NCBI GenBank assembly: GCA_017521805.1
Contig: JAFXDK010000091.1
Location: 1-58,604, forward strand
Direction: 5' to 3'
Origin: Ruminococcus sp.
Lineage (GTDB): Bacteria > Bacillota > Clostridia > Oscillospirales > Ruminococcaceae
Length of the DNA stretch: 58,604 nt
Shown here piece by piece: positions 34,389 through 42,804 of this stretch. Every line of letters begins with the position of its first letter. Positions within the stretch are counted from its first letter, which is position 1. Below the pieces are notes generated by a model that did not search any database, was not told the DNA's origin, and saw only the letters and a list, made by a program, of their open reading frames with translations. Both the position numbers and the translations under genes were made by a program.

Positions 34389-35165
34389 ATGAACAAGTCA
34401 ACAAGAAAGGCAATTATTGCCGGAAACTGGAAAATGAACAACACACGCGTAGAGGCTAAGGCTCTTCTCGAGGCTATCAAGCCCCTCGTTGCTAACGCTG
34501 AGGGTAACGTTGAGGTTATCGCTTGCGTACCTTTCACAAACCTCGAAACAGCTATGAACGTTACAGCAGGTTCTAACGTAAAAATCGGTGCTGAGAACGT
34601 TCACTTTGAAGAAAAGGGCGCTTTCACAGGCGAAATCTCTGCTCCTATGCTCGTTGAGCTTGGCGTTGAATACGTTGTAATCGGTCACTCCGAGAGAAGA
34701 CAGTATTTCGGTGAGACAGACGAGACAGTAAACAAGAGAACTCTTGCTGCTCTCAATGCAGGTATCAAGCCTATCGTTTGCGTTGGTGAGTTAAAGTGGG
34801 AGCGTGAGTGCAACATCACAGAGGAAGTTATCGCTCGTCAGATTAAGCTTGACCTCTGGAGCGTAACAGCTGAGCAGGTTAAGAATGTTGTTATCGCTTA
34901 TGAGCCTGTATGGGCAATTGGCACAGGTCTTACAGCTACTCCTGAGCAGGCTGAGGAAGTTTGCGGATTTATCCGTGCACAGCTTGCTAAGCTTTATGAT
35001 GAGGCAACAGCTGAGGCTGTAACAATCCAGTACGGCGGTTCTATGAACGCTGCTAACGCTGCTGAGCTTCTTGCAAAGCCCAACATCGACGGCGGTCTTA
35101 TCGGCGGCGCTTCACTTAAGGCTGAGGACTTCAACACAATTGTTCAGGCTGCTGTAAACGGCTAA
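34389..35165 (+). CDS. tpiA: Triosephosphate isomerase
   Basis: Interconverts dihydroxyacetone phosphate and glyceraldehyde 3-phosphate. The 258-residue TIM barrel has the N-terminal lysine in IAGNWKMNNT, the catalytic histidine in VIGHSERRQYF, the catalytic glutamate in IAYEPVWAIGTG, the flexible loop 6, and the phosphate-binding QYGGSMNAAN and GGLIGGASL. ATAAGGAG precedes the ATG. It follows the (Asp-Cys)n protein by 22 bp, in the same transcript as pgk. Confidence 0.98.
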   Translation: MNKSTRKAIIAGNWKMNNTRVEAKALLEAIKPLVANAEGNVEVIACVPFTNLETAMNVTAGSNVKIGAENVHFEEKGAFTGEISAPMLVELGVEYVVIGHSERRQYFGETDETVNKRTLAALNAGIKPIVCVGELKWERECNITEEVIARQIKLDLWSVTAEQVKNVVIAYEPVWAIGTGLTATPEQAEEVCGFIRAQLAKLYDEATAEAVTIQYGGSMNAANAAELLAKPNIDGGLIGGASLKAEDFNTIVQAAVNG

Positions 35166-35180
35166 TTTCATCTGATTCAG

Positions 35181-35204
35181 CGGGCGGATAATATCCGCCC
35201 CTAC
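35181..35204. repeat. Dispersed palindromic repeat, family 1 (copy 4, core only)
   Basis: The perfect core GGGCGGATAATATCCGCCC (35182-35200) followed by CTAC, 16 bp after the tpiA stop. It lacks the longer tail of copies 1-3. Confidence 0.88.
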
Positions 35205-35265
35205 ATTTGCAAACGCACTAATTTTGAAAAACAGAAAAATTTTATCGAAAAACAATAATTTTCTA

Positions 35266-35294
35266 TTGACAAATAATATTTTATGTGGTATACT
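35266..35294 (+). promoter_or_regulatory. Consensus sigma-A promoter of the three-paralogue operon
   Basis: TTGACA (35266-35271), 17-bp spacer, TATACT (35289-35294). The transcript has an unusually long leader of more than 200 bases that contains the inverted-repeat element at 35333-35496. Confidence 0.82.
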
Positions 35295-35332
35295 ATAGTC
35301 ATAGGCAGGATTTTCCTGTACTTACTATTTTT

Positions 35333-35496
35333 GGGGTTCTCTAAAAACCGGAACACGAGCGAAATTCCGTATATAACAAATATCAGTTGCAAGGCGGCAA
35401 ACCGCAGTAATACTTGATGTATTGCAAGGTTTGGCAACGCAGCAAATGGTATTTGTTATAGGAAGTTCGTCGTGAGGGAGATTTTTAGAGGTTCCC
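35333..35496. mobile_element. MITE-like element with imperfect terminal inverted repeats
   Basis: 164 bp bounded by GGGGTTCTCTAAAAA and TTTTTAGAGGTTCCC. The arms pair over about 70 bases each with mismatches, including TATAACAAATA/TATTTGTTATA and CACGAGCGAA/TTCGTCGTG. It has no coding capacity. T-rich bases flank both ends, so a short target duplication (TTTT) is possible but not provable. It lies between a strong promoter and the first paralogue and is transcribed as the leader. Confidence 0.6.
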
Positions 35497-35514
35497 TTTT
35501 ATGAGGTGGTTACT

Positions 35515-36354
35515 ATGACTAAGCAAATCACAGAAATTGACGCAGCTGAGGCTTCCAAAAGAAGAATAAGACATACAGCACTTTTGATTATCAATGCTGT
35601 ATGTTTATTCTTCGGTGTTCCGACTTACACAGCTCTTACATTCGGAATGTCAGATATTATCGCTCCCTTTTACTCTGCAATATTTTTTGAAAACCTCTTA
35701 ATTGTGGTATTCTATCTCAATTACAGAGAAAGCGGAAAATTAAAACTTCCCCTTAATATTCTCCGTGTGGTAACTGTTCTGACAATAGCCGTTTCACTTA
35801 TACCCACGGCAATACTTATGAAATTCACCGACAAAAAGGAAATGTATTCCGCTAAAAGGCAGATTTTTACAAACGGCGTAAGGTATGAGGGCGGCAGAGA
35901 AACAACCTTAGAGCGTTTTCCCGAACAGCTCCCCGAAAATATTGAGGACTATTTCTTTCATACCGACATAAATAAAATTGCTCCCGATTATGTGGATATG
36001 GCGTTTCTTTCATTCCGCACGGATAGAGCTGCAGTTGAGCAGTTTGAAGCTGAATGTAAGAAAAAAGGCTATAAATCCACAGATTTGAACAAGGCATTTG
36101 AGAAATATGTGCATGAGGAAAAAGAAAATATAGAATATCTTGACGATAAGGAAATAATATCTTATCTGAAACAGGAATTTTATATTGATCAGGGACTCAC
36201 ATACGATACATTTGAGTATCTTGATGCTGAAATACAGGCGGAAATACTGGGAAATACCGTGCTTTACACCTGTGAAAGCGAAATACCCCACGGATACGCT
36301 TTCAACTATGACAGCGGACTTGTTATCATCTGGGAAGGGGGCGTAGATTTTTGA
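35515..36354 (+). CDS. Membrane protein of unknown family, paralogue 1 of 3
   Basis: A 279-residue protein not matched to a family that I know. It has three hydrophobic helices (about 22-43, 52-70 and 80-103), then a soluble C-terminal domain of about 170 residues. Landmarks shared with the next two genes: FPEQLPENIEDYFF, a strand ending LSFRTDR followed by QFEAECKKKGYKS, and a final GYAFNYDSGLVIIWE. The ATG at 35515 has GAGGTGG upstream and is preferred over a GTG at 35506. The gene overlaps the second paralogue by 4 bp. Confidence 0.8.
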   Translation: MTKQITEIDAAEASKRRIRHTALLIINAVCLFFGVPTYTALTFGMSDIIAPFYSAIFFENLLIVVFYLNYRESGKLKLPLNILRVVTVLTIAVSLIPTAILMKFTDKKEMYSAKRQIFTNGVRYEGGRETTLERFPEQLPENIEDYFFHTDINKIAPDYVDMAFLSFRTDRAAVEQFEAECKKKGYKSTDLNKAFEKYVHEEKENIEYLDDKEIISYLKQEFYIDQGLTYDTFEYLDAEIQAEILGNTVLYTCESEIPHGYAFNYDSGLVIIWEGGVDF

Positions 36355-37127
36355 AAGCTATCTTCACTCTGATAAACATATTTATGATTTTGGTTCTTTT
36401 ATTCGCAGCAATCATTGTATTTTTTATGAACACTCTCCTCTATTCGACATTGTTCGCACTTCTCCTTGCAGCAACTGTTATACTTTGCAAATTCCGCAAA
36501 AAATCCGCAGAGGACACCCGTTACAAAAAACACGTATTAATCAGCCGTATTATTTCAATTATAACTGCCGCTGTTATCATATTTCCTACGGTTGTGTGCA
36601 TGGGATTCAACAACAACAAAGCCTGTTATGATCTGAAACTTTGTGTATTTTCCTGCGGTGCTGAAAATATTAAGCAAAACCGTGCAAAGGCTCTGCCGAA
36701 AAATCTTCCCCAAAACTGTGATAATTATTGTTTCAAATTAAGTCATGGACTCAAAAAAATGGACTTTAGTGCAGCAAGTGCAGTTGTTAAATTTTCCACC
36801 GACAATGATATTTTGGCGGCATATGAAGCGGAAATCATAGAAAATGGCTATAAACCGGTGAAACCTGATGTAACCTTTGCAAGCTTTGTACGTGAGTATG
36901 AATTAACCGAAGATGAAATTACTTTGTACTTAGATAATCCAAGCTCAATTCACTATGATTATCTGTATAAAAAGGGCGTTCCCTATTTCGTTCTTGAGAA
37001 AATTGATGACAATATTGCAGGAGAATTCAACCGTGATTTTACCGTGTATGATTTCAGCGAAAAACTGGGATTTCACGCAGGCTGTATGCTTGACTACACC
37101 AACAGAATTGTCATTTTATGGGCGTAA
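36351..37127 (+). CDS. Membrane protein of unknown family, paralogue 2 of 3
   Basis: A 258-residue protein with the same plan as its neighbours: hydrophobic helices in the first 90 residues, then a C-terminal domain with LPKNLPQNCDNYCF, VKFSTDNDILAAYEAEIIEN, a YKKGVPYFVLE segment, and the ending FHAGCMLDYTNRIVILWA. The start is a TTG whose second and third bases belong to the previous stop (TTGA), with GGGAAGGGGG upstream, which points to translational coupling. The cytosolic or outside location of the C-terminal part is unknown. Confidence 0.78.
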   Translation: MKAIFTLINIFMILVLLFAAIIVFFMNTLLYSTLFALLLAATVILCKFRKKSAEDTRYKKHVLISRIISIITAAVIIFPTVVCMGFNNNKACYDLKLCVFSCGAENIKQNRAKALPKNLPQNCDNYCFKLSHGLKKMDFSAASAVVKFSTDNDILAAYEAEIIENGYKPVKPDVTFASFVREYELTEDEITLYLDNPSSIHYDYLYKKGVPYFVLEKIDDNIAGEFNRDFTVYDFSEKLGFHAGCMLDYTNRIVILWA

Positions 37128-37138
37128 GAGGTGATGTT

Positions 37139-37936
37139 ATGGAAGATAAAACAAGAGAAACTCCCGTCACTTTCCCATTCACTTTGACAAATATATTAAT
37201 GTTTTTCGTCCTTGCATTAACAGGATTTATTAATCTGTTATCCTTTAATAAGATTGCTTTTACTCTGACACTACCATTTATCATTGCAAATGTAGTTTTA
37301 TGTGAATACTACAGAAAATCCAAGATAAACTTTTACTATAAAAAACATGTAAATATCTGCCGTGTAATAGCTGTCACACTTACGCTTATTATATTCGGTT
37401 CACCCACGATGATATTGTTTTTCAACCGCACAAAGCCGCTTTATCATCTTAAACAAGCGGTATATTCCTGCGGACTTAGCAATATATCTGAATTGCGTAC
37501 AAGGGAATTTCCTGACTTTCTGCCAAAGGAATGTGAGGACTACTATTTCATAATCAAGCCTCATGCACCTTTCCCCGAAGCCCCTGATACTTTCGCCTCC
37601 CTTTCTTTCTATACAGACGAAGAAACAATTGAAAAGTACGAAAGGGAATTTGCAGGAAAAGGCTATGAAAAGGCAAACAGCGATAAAACCTTTGAAGATA
37701 TAATGATTGAAAATGAAATCACTCTTTCTGAAATTACAGAAATGGATTCCCGTTGGCTTACAAAAACATATATCAAGGAAAAAGGCGTTCCTCAGTATAT
37801 CGTTAATTTTACGGAAGAAGAAAAAATTCTTGATTTAAGTCATAATGTTATCGTATACAAATTCAGGAACAGACCTGGTTTTACATCAGGCTGTCTGCTT
37901 GATTACGACAGCGGAATTGTAATATTCTGGGCATAA
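37139..37936 (+). CDS. Membrane protein of unknown family, paralogue 3 of 3
   Basis: A 265-residue protein. Hydrophobic helices at about 15-50 and 72-95, then the shared C-terminal domain with FPDFLPKECEDYYF, LSFYTDEETIEKYEREFAGKG, IKEKGVPQYIVNF and GFTSGCLLDYDSGIVIFWA. The ATG at 37139 with AAGAGGTG upstream is preferred over an ATG at 37118 inside the previous gene. The C-terminal boxes are closest to paralogue 2. It is followed by gpmI after 62 bp, so glycolytic genes flank the trio on both sides. Confidence 0.8.
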   Translation: MEDKTRETPVTFPFTLTNILMFFVLALTGFINLLSFNKIAFTLTLPFIIANVVLCEYYRKSKINFYYKKHVNICRVIAVTLTLIIFGSPTMILFFNRTKPLYHLKQAVYSCGLSNISELRTREFPDFLPKECEDYYFIIKPHAPFPEAPDTFASLSFYTDEETIEKYEREFAGKGYEKANSDKTFEDIMIENEITLSEITEMDSRWLTKTYIKEKGVPQYIVNFTEEEKILDLSHNVIVYKFRNRPGFTSGCLLDYDSGIVIFWA

Positions 37937-37998
37937 GCCCGATTTATATGACATTCAAGAAATGACAAAACCAATAAATTTTATTTAGGAGGACTATT

Positions 37999-39516
37999 AT
38001 GTCTAAAAAACCCGTAGCTCTTATTATTATGGACGGTTTCGGCTACAATGCCGAGGATTACGGCAACGCAATCGCAGCCGCAAACACACCTAATATCGAC
38101 AAATATATGCAGGGACCAAACACCCTTATCGGTGCAAGCGGTCTTGACGTTGGACTTCCCGACGGACAAATGGGCAACTCCGAGGTTGGTCACACAAACA
38201 TCGGTGCAGGACGTATCGTTTATCAGATGCTCGTTAAGATTTCCAAGGACATCAAGGACGGCACATTCTTCAACAACAAGGCTATCCTTGACGCTATGAA
38301 CAACTGCAAGGAGAAAAATTCCGCACTTCACCTTATGGGACTTCTCTCCCCCGGCGGCGTTCACAGCCATATGGAGCATCTCTATGGCATCGTAGAAATG
38401 GCTAAGAAGAACGGACTCGACAAGGTTTACATCCACGCATTCCTCGACGGCCGTGACGTTCCTCCCTCCTCTGCTGCTGACTATATGGCAGAAGCTGTTG
38501 CTGAGCTTGACAAAATTGGTCTTGGAAAAATCGCTACAATCAGCGGACGTTTCTATGCAATGGACAGAGATAACGCTTGGGACAGAGTTGAAAAGGCTTA
38601 TGCCGCTATGGTTTACGGCGAGGGTGTAAATGAAACAAATCCTGTTCAAGCTATTAAGAATTCCTACGCTAACGACGCTACAGACGAGTTTATGCTCCCC
38701 ACAGTTATCGAGGGCGGCGCTTCTATCAAGGCTGACGACAGCGTAATTTTCTTCAACTTCCGCCCCGACCGTGCAAGACAGATTACAAGAGCATTTGTTG
38801 ACCCTGATTTTGCAGGCTTCACAAGAAAGAACGGTTTCTTCCCCCTTAACTTCGTTTGTATGGCTCAGTATGATGCAACAATGCCTAACGTTTCTGTTGC
38901 ATATCCTCCTGAGCAGCTTACAATGACAATGGGCGAGTACCTCTCTAAAATCGGCAAAACTCAGCTCCGTATCGCTGAAACTCAGAAGTATGCACATGTT
39001 ACATTCTTCTTCAATGGCGGCGAGGAAAAGCAGTTCGAGGGCGAGGATAGAATCCTCATCAAGTCCCCCGATGTTGCTACATTTGATATGAAGCCTGAAA
39101 TGAGCGCTTACGAGGTTTGCGACGCAGTTGTTGAGGCTATCGAGGCTGACAAGTATGATGTTATTATCCTCAACTACGCTAACTGCGACATGGTTGGACA
39201 TACAGGCATTTTTGATGCAGCTGTACAGGCTGTAGAGGCAGTTGACGAGTGCGTAGGCAGAATGGTTGACGCTATACTTGAAAAGGGCGGTGCGGCTCTT
39301 ATTACTGCTGACCACGGTAACGCAGATAAGATGTACGAGCCTGACGGAAGTCCTTTCACAGCTCACACAACAAATCCTGTTCCCCTTATTGCTGTAGGCG
39401 TTGAGGGCAAGCTTGCTGAGGGCGGCGTTCTTGCTGACCTTGCACCCACAATGCTTGATATTATGGGAGTTCCACAGCCTGCTGAAATGACAGGTAAGTC
39501 ACTTCTTATTAAGTGA
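37999..39516 (+). CDS. gpmI: Cofactor-independent phosphoglycerate mutase
   Basis: Interconverts 3- and 2-phosphoglycerate using two Mn ions. The 505-residue product begins KKPVALIIMDGFGYN, has the catalytic serine in PDGQMGNSEVGHTNIGAGR (about residue 62), HLMGLLSPGGVHSH, the sugar-phosphate motif DGRDVPPSSA, NFRPDRARQITR, and the metal ligands in NYANCDMVGHTG, TADHGNADKM and AHTTNPVP. AGGAGG precedes the ATG. Strong codon bias matches pgk and tpiA. A 461-codon open frame on the opposite strand is an artefact of that bias. Confidence 0.98.
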   Translation: MSKKPVALIIMDGFGYNAEDYGNAIAAANTPNIDKYMQGPNTLIGASGLDVGLPDGQMGNSEVGHTNIGAGRIVYQMLVKISKDIKDGTFFNNKAILDAMNNCKEKNSALHLMGLLSPGGVHSHMEHLYGIVEMAKKNGLDKVYIHAFLDGRDVPPSSAADYMAEAVAELDKIGLGKIATISGRFYAMDRDNAWDRVEKAYAAMVYGEGVNETNPVQAIKNSYANDATDEFMLPTVIEGGASIKADDSVIFFNFRPDRARQITRAFVDPDFAGFTRKNGFFPLNFVCMAQYDATMPNVSVAYPPEQLTMTMGEYLSKIGKTQLRIAETQKYAHVTFFFNGGEEKQFEGEDRILIKSPDVATFDMKPEMSAYEVCDAVVEAIEADKYDVIILNYANCDMVGHTGIFDAAVQAVEAVDECVGRMVDAILEKGGAALITADHGNADKMYEPDGSPFTAHTTNPVPLIAVGVEGKLAEGGVLADLAPTMLDIMGVPQPAEMTGKSLLIK

Positions 39517-39522
39517 AATTGA

Positions 39523-39565
39523 GCCTTTAGCTATTGGCTATTAGCCATTAGCTTTGCTAAAGGCA
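39523..39565. repeat. Palindromic GCTAAT/TAGCC repeat
   Basis: GCCTTTAGC and GCTAAAGGC are the 9-bp outer arms; TGGCTATTAGCCA is an inner palindrome. The unit is built of TTAGC/GCTAA blocks like those at 3585-3622. It begins just after the gpmI stop. Confidence 0.8.
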
Positions 39566-39587
39566 TATCACTATCCTATAAAGAATA

Positions 39588-39617
39588 AAGAGGCTGACCG
39601 AAATCAGCCTCTTAAAT
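39588..39617 (+). terminator. Hairpin, probable terminator of the gpmI transcript
   Basis: AAGAGGCTGA and TCAGCCTCTT are perfect 10-bp arms with a CCGAAA loop. The T-run after it is poor (AAATATT), so termination may be partial. Confidence 0.55.
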
Positions 39618-39634
39618 ATTCAAGGAAAATGTAT

Positions 39635-39982
39635 ATGACAAAAGGTGTAAAAATTATTCTGTTTTGCGTTATAGTTGTTTTTGCTGTATCTTCTGCTATA
39701 TCGTTGTGTATGCTTCGTCCGACAAATAATAAAAAAGTCGTGGTCATCCGCGACAACACAGAGCTTTACAGCTTTGATTTGTCCACCGCCAAGAACGAAA
39801 AAATCAGGATAGAATACGAGGACGGAGGATATAATATTATTGAGATAAAAGACGGAAAAATCCGTATTTCCGAAGCTGACTGCCCTGATAAAACCTGCGT
39901 TAAAACGGGAATCCTCAAATCCGAGGAAATGCCTGTCGTATGCCTGCCGCACCACCTTATATTGCGATTTTCCGATGATTAA
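39635..39982 (+). CDS. NusG domain II-containing membrane-anchored protein
   Basis: A 115-residue protein with one N-terminal transmembrane helix (about 4-26) and an outside domain of the NusG_II type: RDNTELYSFDLS, GGYNIIEIKDGKIRISEADCPDKTCVKTG and VVCLPHHLILRF. The two Cys of CPDKTC are conserved in this group. Function is not known; in Clostridia these genes often lie beside Rnf or electron-transport and thiamine genes, and none is seen here. The ATG at 39635 is chosen because AAGG lies 9 bases upstream; the longer frame to 39554 runs through a terminator hairpin. Confidence 0.82.
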   Translation: MTKGVKIILFCVIVVFAVSSAISLCMLRPTNNKKVVVIRDNTELYSFDLSTAKNEKIRIEYEDGGYNIIEIKDGKIRISEADCPDKTCVKTGILKSEEMPVVCLPHHLILRFSDD

Positions 39983-39999
39983 TGAAAGGAATGAAAAAT

Positions 40000-40227
40000 A
40001 TGAACCCAATGGGATTTTTAAAGATTAAGCCGCTTTTTGAGCGTTTCACACAGGACCACCCAAAGCTGTTGATGTTTCTTTCTGCGGCGGCAGGAGAGGT
40101 CAGCAAGGAGAGTATTGTTGAAATCACTGTTATGAACGCCGAGGGTTATAAAATGCGTACTAATATAAAAGTCAACGAAAATGATGTTGAGTTATTCGGC
40201 GAATTAAAGAAAATGATGAATAAATAA
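40000..40227 (+). CDS. Small conserved protein of unknown function
   Basis: A 75-residue protein, MNPMGFLKIKPLFERFTQDH, with no membrane segment or known motif. The alternating pattern in the second half (SIVEITVMNAEGYKMRTNIKVNENDVELFGELKKM) suggests a small alpha/beta fold. Two earlier in-frame ATG codons exist (39982 and 39991); the one at 40000 has AAAGGA at the best distance. It lies between the NusG_II gene and copA with gaps under 20 bp and is probably co-transcribed with them, so a link to copper is possible but unproved. Confidence 0.7.
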   Translation: MNPMGFLKIKPLFERFTQDHPKLLMFLSAAAGEVSKESIVEITVMNAEGYKMRTNIKVNENDVELFGELKKMMNK

Positions 40228-40233
40228 TCCGAT

Positions 40234-42741
40234 ATGAAAACAAAATTCGATATAACCGGCATGACCTGCTCTGCCTGTCAGGCTCATGTTGAAAAAGCTG
40301 TAAAGGCTGTAGCTGGTGTTTCTGAGGTCAATGTAAATCTTTTGCGCAACTTCATGCAGGTTGAATATGACGAAAATGCAGCTGATACGGCTAAAATCAT
40401 AGCCGCAGTTGAAAAAGCAGGCTATGGCGCATCTGAATCAGGCAAAAAAACTGAAAAAACCGATAATCACGACAATACAAAGTCAATGAAAACACGGCTG
40501 ATTCTCTCTCTTTGCTTTATGATTCCCCTGTTTTATCTATGTATGGGGCATATGTTTAGTCTGCCCATTCCCGCAATACTCGACGGAAAAGAAAATATGA
40601 TGCTTTTTTGTCTCACTCAGTTACTTCTCACTGTGCCGATTATTGCTCTGAATTTTCACTTTTTCCGCAATGGATTCAAGAATATAATTCATCGCTCGCC
40701 CAATATGGACAGCCTTATTGCCCTCGGTGCATCTGCGGCATTAGTGTACAGCTTATACGGAACGTATATGACTGCTTACCACATGGGGCACGGCAATTTA
40801 ACCACAGCACACGGCTTTATGATGAATCTTTATTATGAAGCCTGCGGAATGATTCTCACGCTTATCACTGTAGGAAAATATCTGGAAGCCAAGAGCAAAA
40901 GCCGCACATCTGACGCTGTATCCGCACTTGTTGACCTTGCGCCGAAAACTGCTCTTGTTATCCGAAACGGAAAAGAAAAAGAAATTTCCGCATCTGAAAT
41001 TGTTGTTGGGGATATCGTACTCATCAAAGCAGGAGCGGCAGTCCCCTGCGATTGTACCATTATAGAGGGCAATTGCTCCGTTGACCAGTCTGCACTGACA
41101 GGCGAAAGTATACCTAATGTAAAGAATATCGGTGATACTCTTATGAGCGCTTCCGTCTCAACAGGGGGATTTGTAAAATGCCGCTGTGACCGAACCGAAA
41201 AAGATTCCACATTGTCAAAAATTATTTCCCTTGTAGAAGATGCAGCGGCATCCAAAGCACCAATTGCCCGACTTGCAGATAAAATCAGCGGAGTTTTTGT
41301 CCCTGTTGTCATTGGAATCTCCCTGATTTCCGCAATAATCTGGCTTATAGTCACAGGTGATACTTCGGCGGCACTGAAAGCGGCAATTTCAGTTCTCGTT
41401 ATTTCATGCCCCTGCTCTCTGGGACTTGCAACTCCAACAGCAATTATGGTAGGCACAGGAAATGGTGCACAGCAGGGCATACTTATAAAATCAGCTGAAA
41501 GCCTCGAAACTGCGCACAAAATAACTGCTGTAGTCCTTGACAAAACAGGCACCTGCACTGAGGGAAAGCCGCAAGTTTGTGAAATATTCTCCCACGGTGT
41601 AACCGCAAAGGAGCTTATGGCTTATGCATGTTCTCTGGAATTAAATTCGTCACACCCCCTTGCAAAGTCGATTATCAGTTACTGTAAGGAGAACAAAATT
41701 GACACGTTTCCCTGTGCAGACTACAAAGAAACAGAGGGCGGCGGTTTGTCGGGTATCGTTAATAATAAAAAAATCCTGATTGGAAATCAGCGGTTTATGG
41801 AGCAGAATAAAATTGATATTTCCGCACTTGCGGAAAAAGCCGCACAATCAGCAGAAAACGGCGGTATACCGCTATTTGTAGCCGCTGACGGGAAGTCTGT
41901 AGGAGTAATTATCGCCGCAGACCCCGTAAAATCCACCTCAAAAGAAGCAGTTGAGATGTTCCGCAATCTCGGCATAAAAACAATTATGCTGACAGGAGAT
42001 AATTCACGGACTGCGACGGCTATATGCCGTGAACTTGCCATTGACGAGGTACATGCGGAACTGCTTCCAGCTGATAAAACTGCAATATTACGTGATTTGC
42101 AGAAGTCAGGTCACTCTGTTGCAATGGTAGGCGACGGTATAAACGATGCGCCTGCACTTGCCGCGGCGGATGTGGGAATTGCGGTTGGCGAAGGGCAGGA
42201 TATCGCAATAGAATCGGCAGATATCGTGCTTATGAAAAACGACTTGCGCGATGCCGCAGAAGCTGTACGTCTCAGCAGGGCAACCATGCAGAATATCAGA
42301 CAAAATCTTTTCTGGGCACTGATTTACAACAGTCTGGGAATTCCCCTTGCGGCAGGGCTTTTCTACCCAATTTTCCACTGGCAACTCAACCCAATGTTCG
42401 GGGCAGCGGCAATGTCTCTCAGCTCTTTCTGCGTTGTGACAAATGCCCTGAGATTAAATCTTTTCAAGACTGTGAAAAGCAAGGGCGCAATTCCTGAAAA
42501 CAACGATATATCAACAAAAACGGAGGTTAAAACCATGAAAAAAACAATGTATATTGACGGCATGATGTGCAATCACTGCACAGGCACTGTCTCAAAGCTT
42601 CTCAACGCAATTGAGGGAGTTTCAGCGGAGGTTTCACTGGAAAACAAGTGTGCTTATCTGGAAATTTCGGGTGATGTTTCCGATGAACTTCTCATCAAGA
42701 CAATCACAGACGCAGATTTTACAGTTAAAGGAATCGAATAA
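40234..42741 (+). CDS. copA: Copper-exporting P1B-type ATPase with a C-terminal CopZ-like domain
   Basis: Exports Cu(I) across the cell membrane. The 835-residue product has an N-terminal HMA domain with GMTCSACQAHV (about 9-19), eight membrane helices, TGES, the membrane metal site CPC (392-394), the phosphorylated aspartate in DKTGT (436-440), GDGINDAPALAAADVGIA, and the late helices with YNSLGIPLAAG and SLSSFCVVTNALR typical of copper pumps. Unusually, a second HMA domain with GMMCNHCTGTV is fused at the C-terminus (about 768-835). Inside the gene, GGAGG stands 8 bases before an in-frame ATG at 42535, exactly where this domain begins. The ribosome site of the main start is weak, suggesting coupling to the small gene upstream. 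Confidence 0.93.
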   Translation: MKTKFDITGMTCSACQAHVEKAVKAVAGVSEVNVNLLRNFMQVEYDENAADTAKIIAAVEKAGYGASESGKKTEKTDNHDNTKSMKTRLILSLCFMIPLFYLCMGHMFSLPIPAILDGKENMMLFCLTQLLLTVPIIALNFHFFRNGFKNIIHRSPNMDSLIALGASAALVYSLYGTYMTAYHMGHGNLTTAHGFMMNLYYEACGMILTLITVGKYLEAKSKSRTSDAVSALVDLAPKTALVIRNGKEKEISASEIVVGDIVLIKAGAAVPCDCTIIEGNCSVDQSALTGESIPNVKNIGDTLMSASVSTGGFVKCRCDRTEKDSTLSKIISLVEDAAASKAPIARLADKISGVFVPVVIGISLISAIIWLIVTGDTSAALKAAISVLVISCPCSLGLATPTAIMVGTGNGAQQGILIKSAESLETAHKITAVVLDKTGTCTEGKPQVCEIFSHGVTAKELMAYACSLELNSSHPLAKSIISYCKENKIDTFPCADYKETEGGGLSGIVNNKKILIGNQRFMEQNKIDISALAEKAAQSAENGGIPLFVAADGKSVGVIIAADPVKSTSKEAVEMFRNLGIKTIMLTGDNSRTATAICRELAIDEVHAELLPADKTAILRDLQKSGHSVAMVGDGINDAPALAAADVGIAVGEGQDIAIESADIVLMKNDLRDAAEAVRLSRATMQNIRQNLFWALIYNSLGIPLAAGLFYPIFHWQLNPMFGAAAMSLSSFCVVTNALRLNLFKTVKSKGAIPENNDISTKTEVKTMKKTMYIDGMMCNHCTGTVSKLLNAIEGVSAEVSLENKCAYLEISGDVSDELLIKTITDADFTVKGIE
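42522..42537 (+). promoter_or_regulatory. Internal ribosome site and start codon inside copA
   Basis: GGAGG (42522-42526), 8 bases, then ATG (42535-42537) in frame with copA at codon 768. Translation from here gives a 68-residue protein MKKTMYIDGMMCNHC..., which matches the normal size and motif of the copper chaperone CopZ. Confidence 0.7.
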
Positions 42742-42746
42742 CATTC

Positions 42747-42780
42747 AACCCCACAAAATTTCTGTGGGGTATCCCTTTAT
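42747..42780 (+). terminator. Hairpin after copA
   Basis: AACCCCACA and TGTGGGGT pair around AAATTTC, followed by ATCCCTTTATATTT. The T-run is interrupted, so strength is uncertain. Confidence 0.6.
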
Positions 42781-42804
42781 ATTTAAATTTTGAAAGGATA
42801 TTTT

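Noticed and set aside
37981-39366. 461-codon open frame antisense to gpmI
   Set aside because: It lies fully inside gpmI, has no ribosome site or recognisable domain, and is explained by the strong codon bias of this highly expressed gene.
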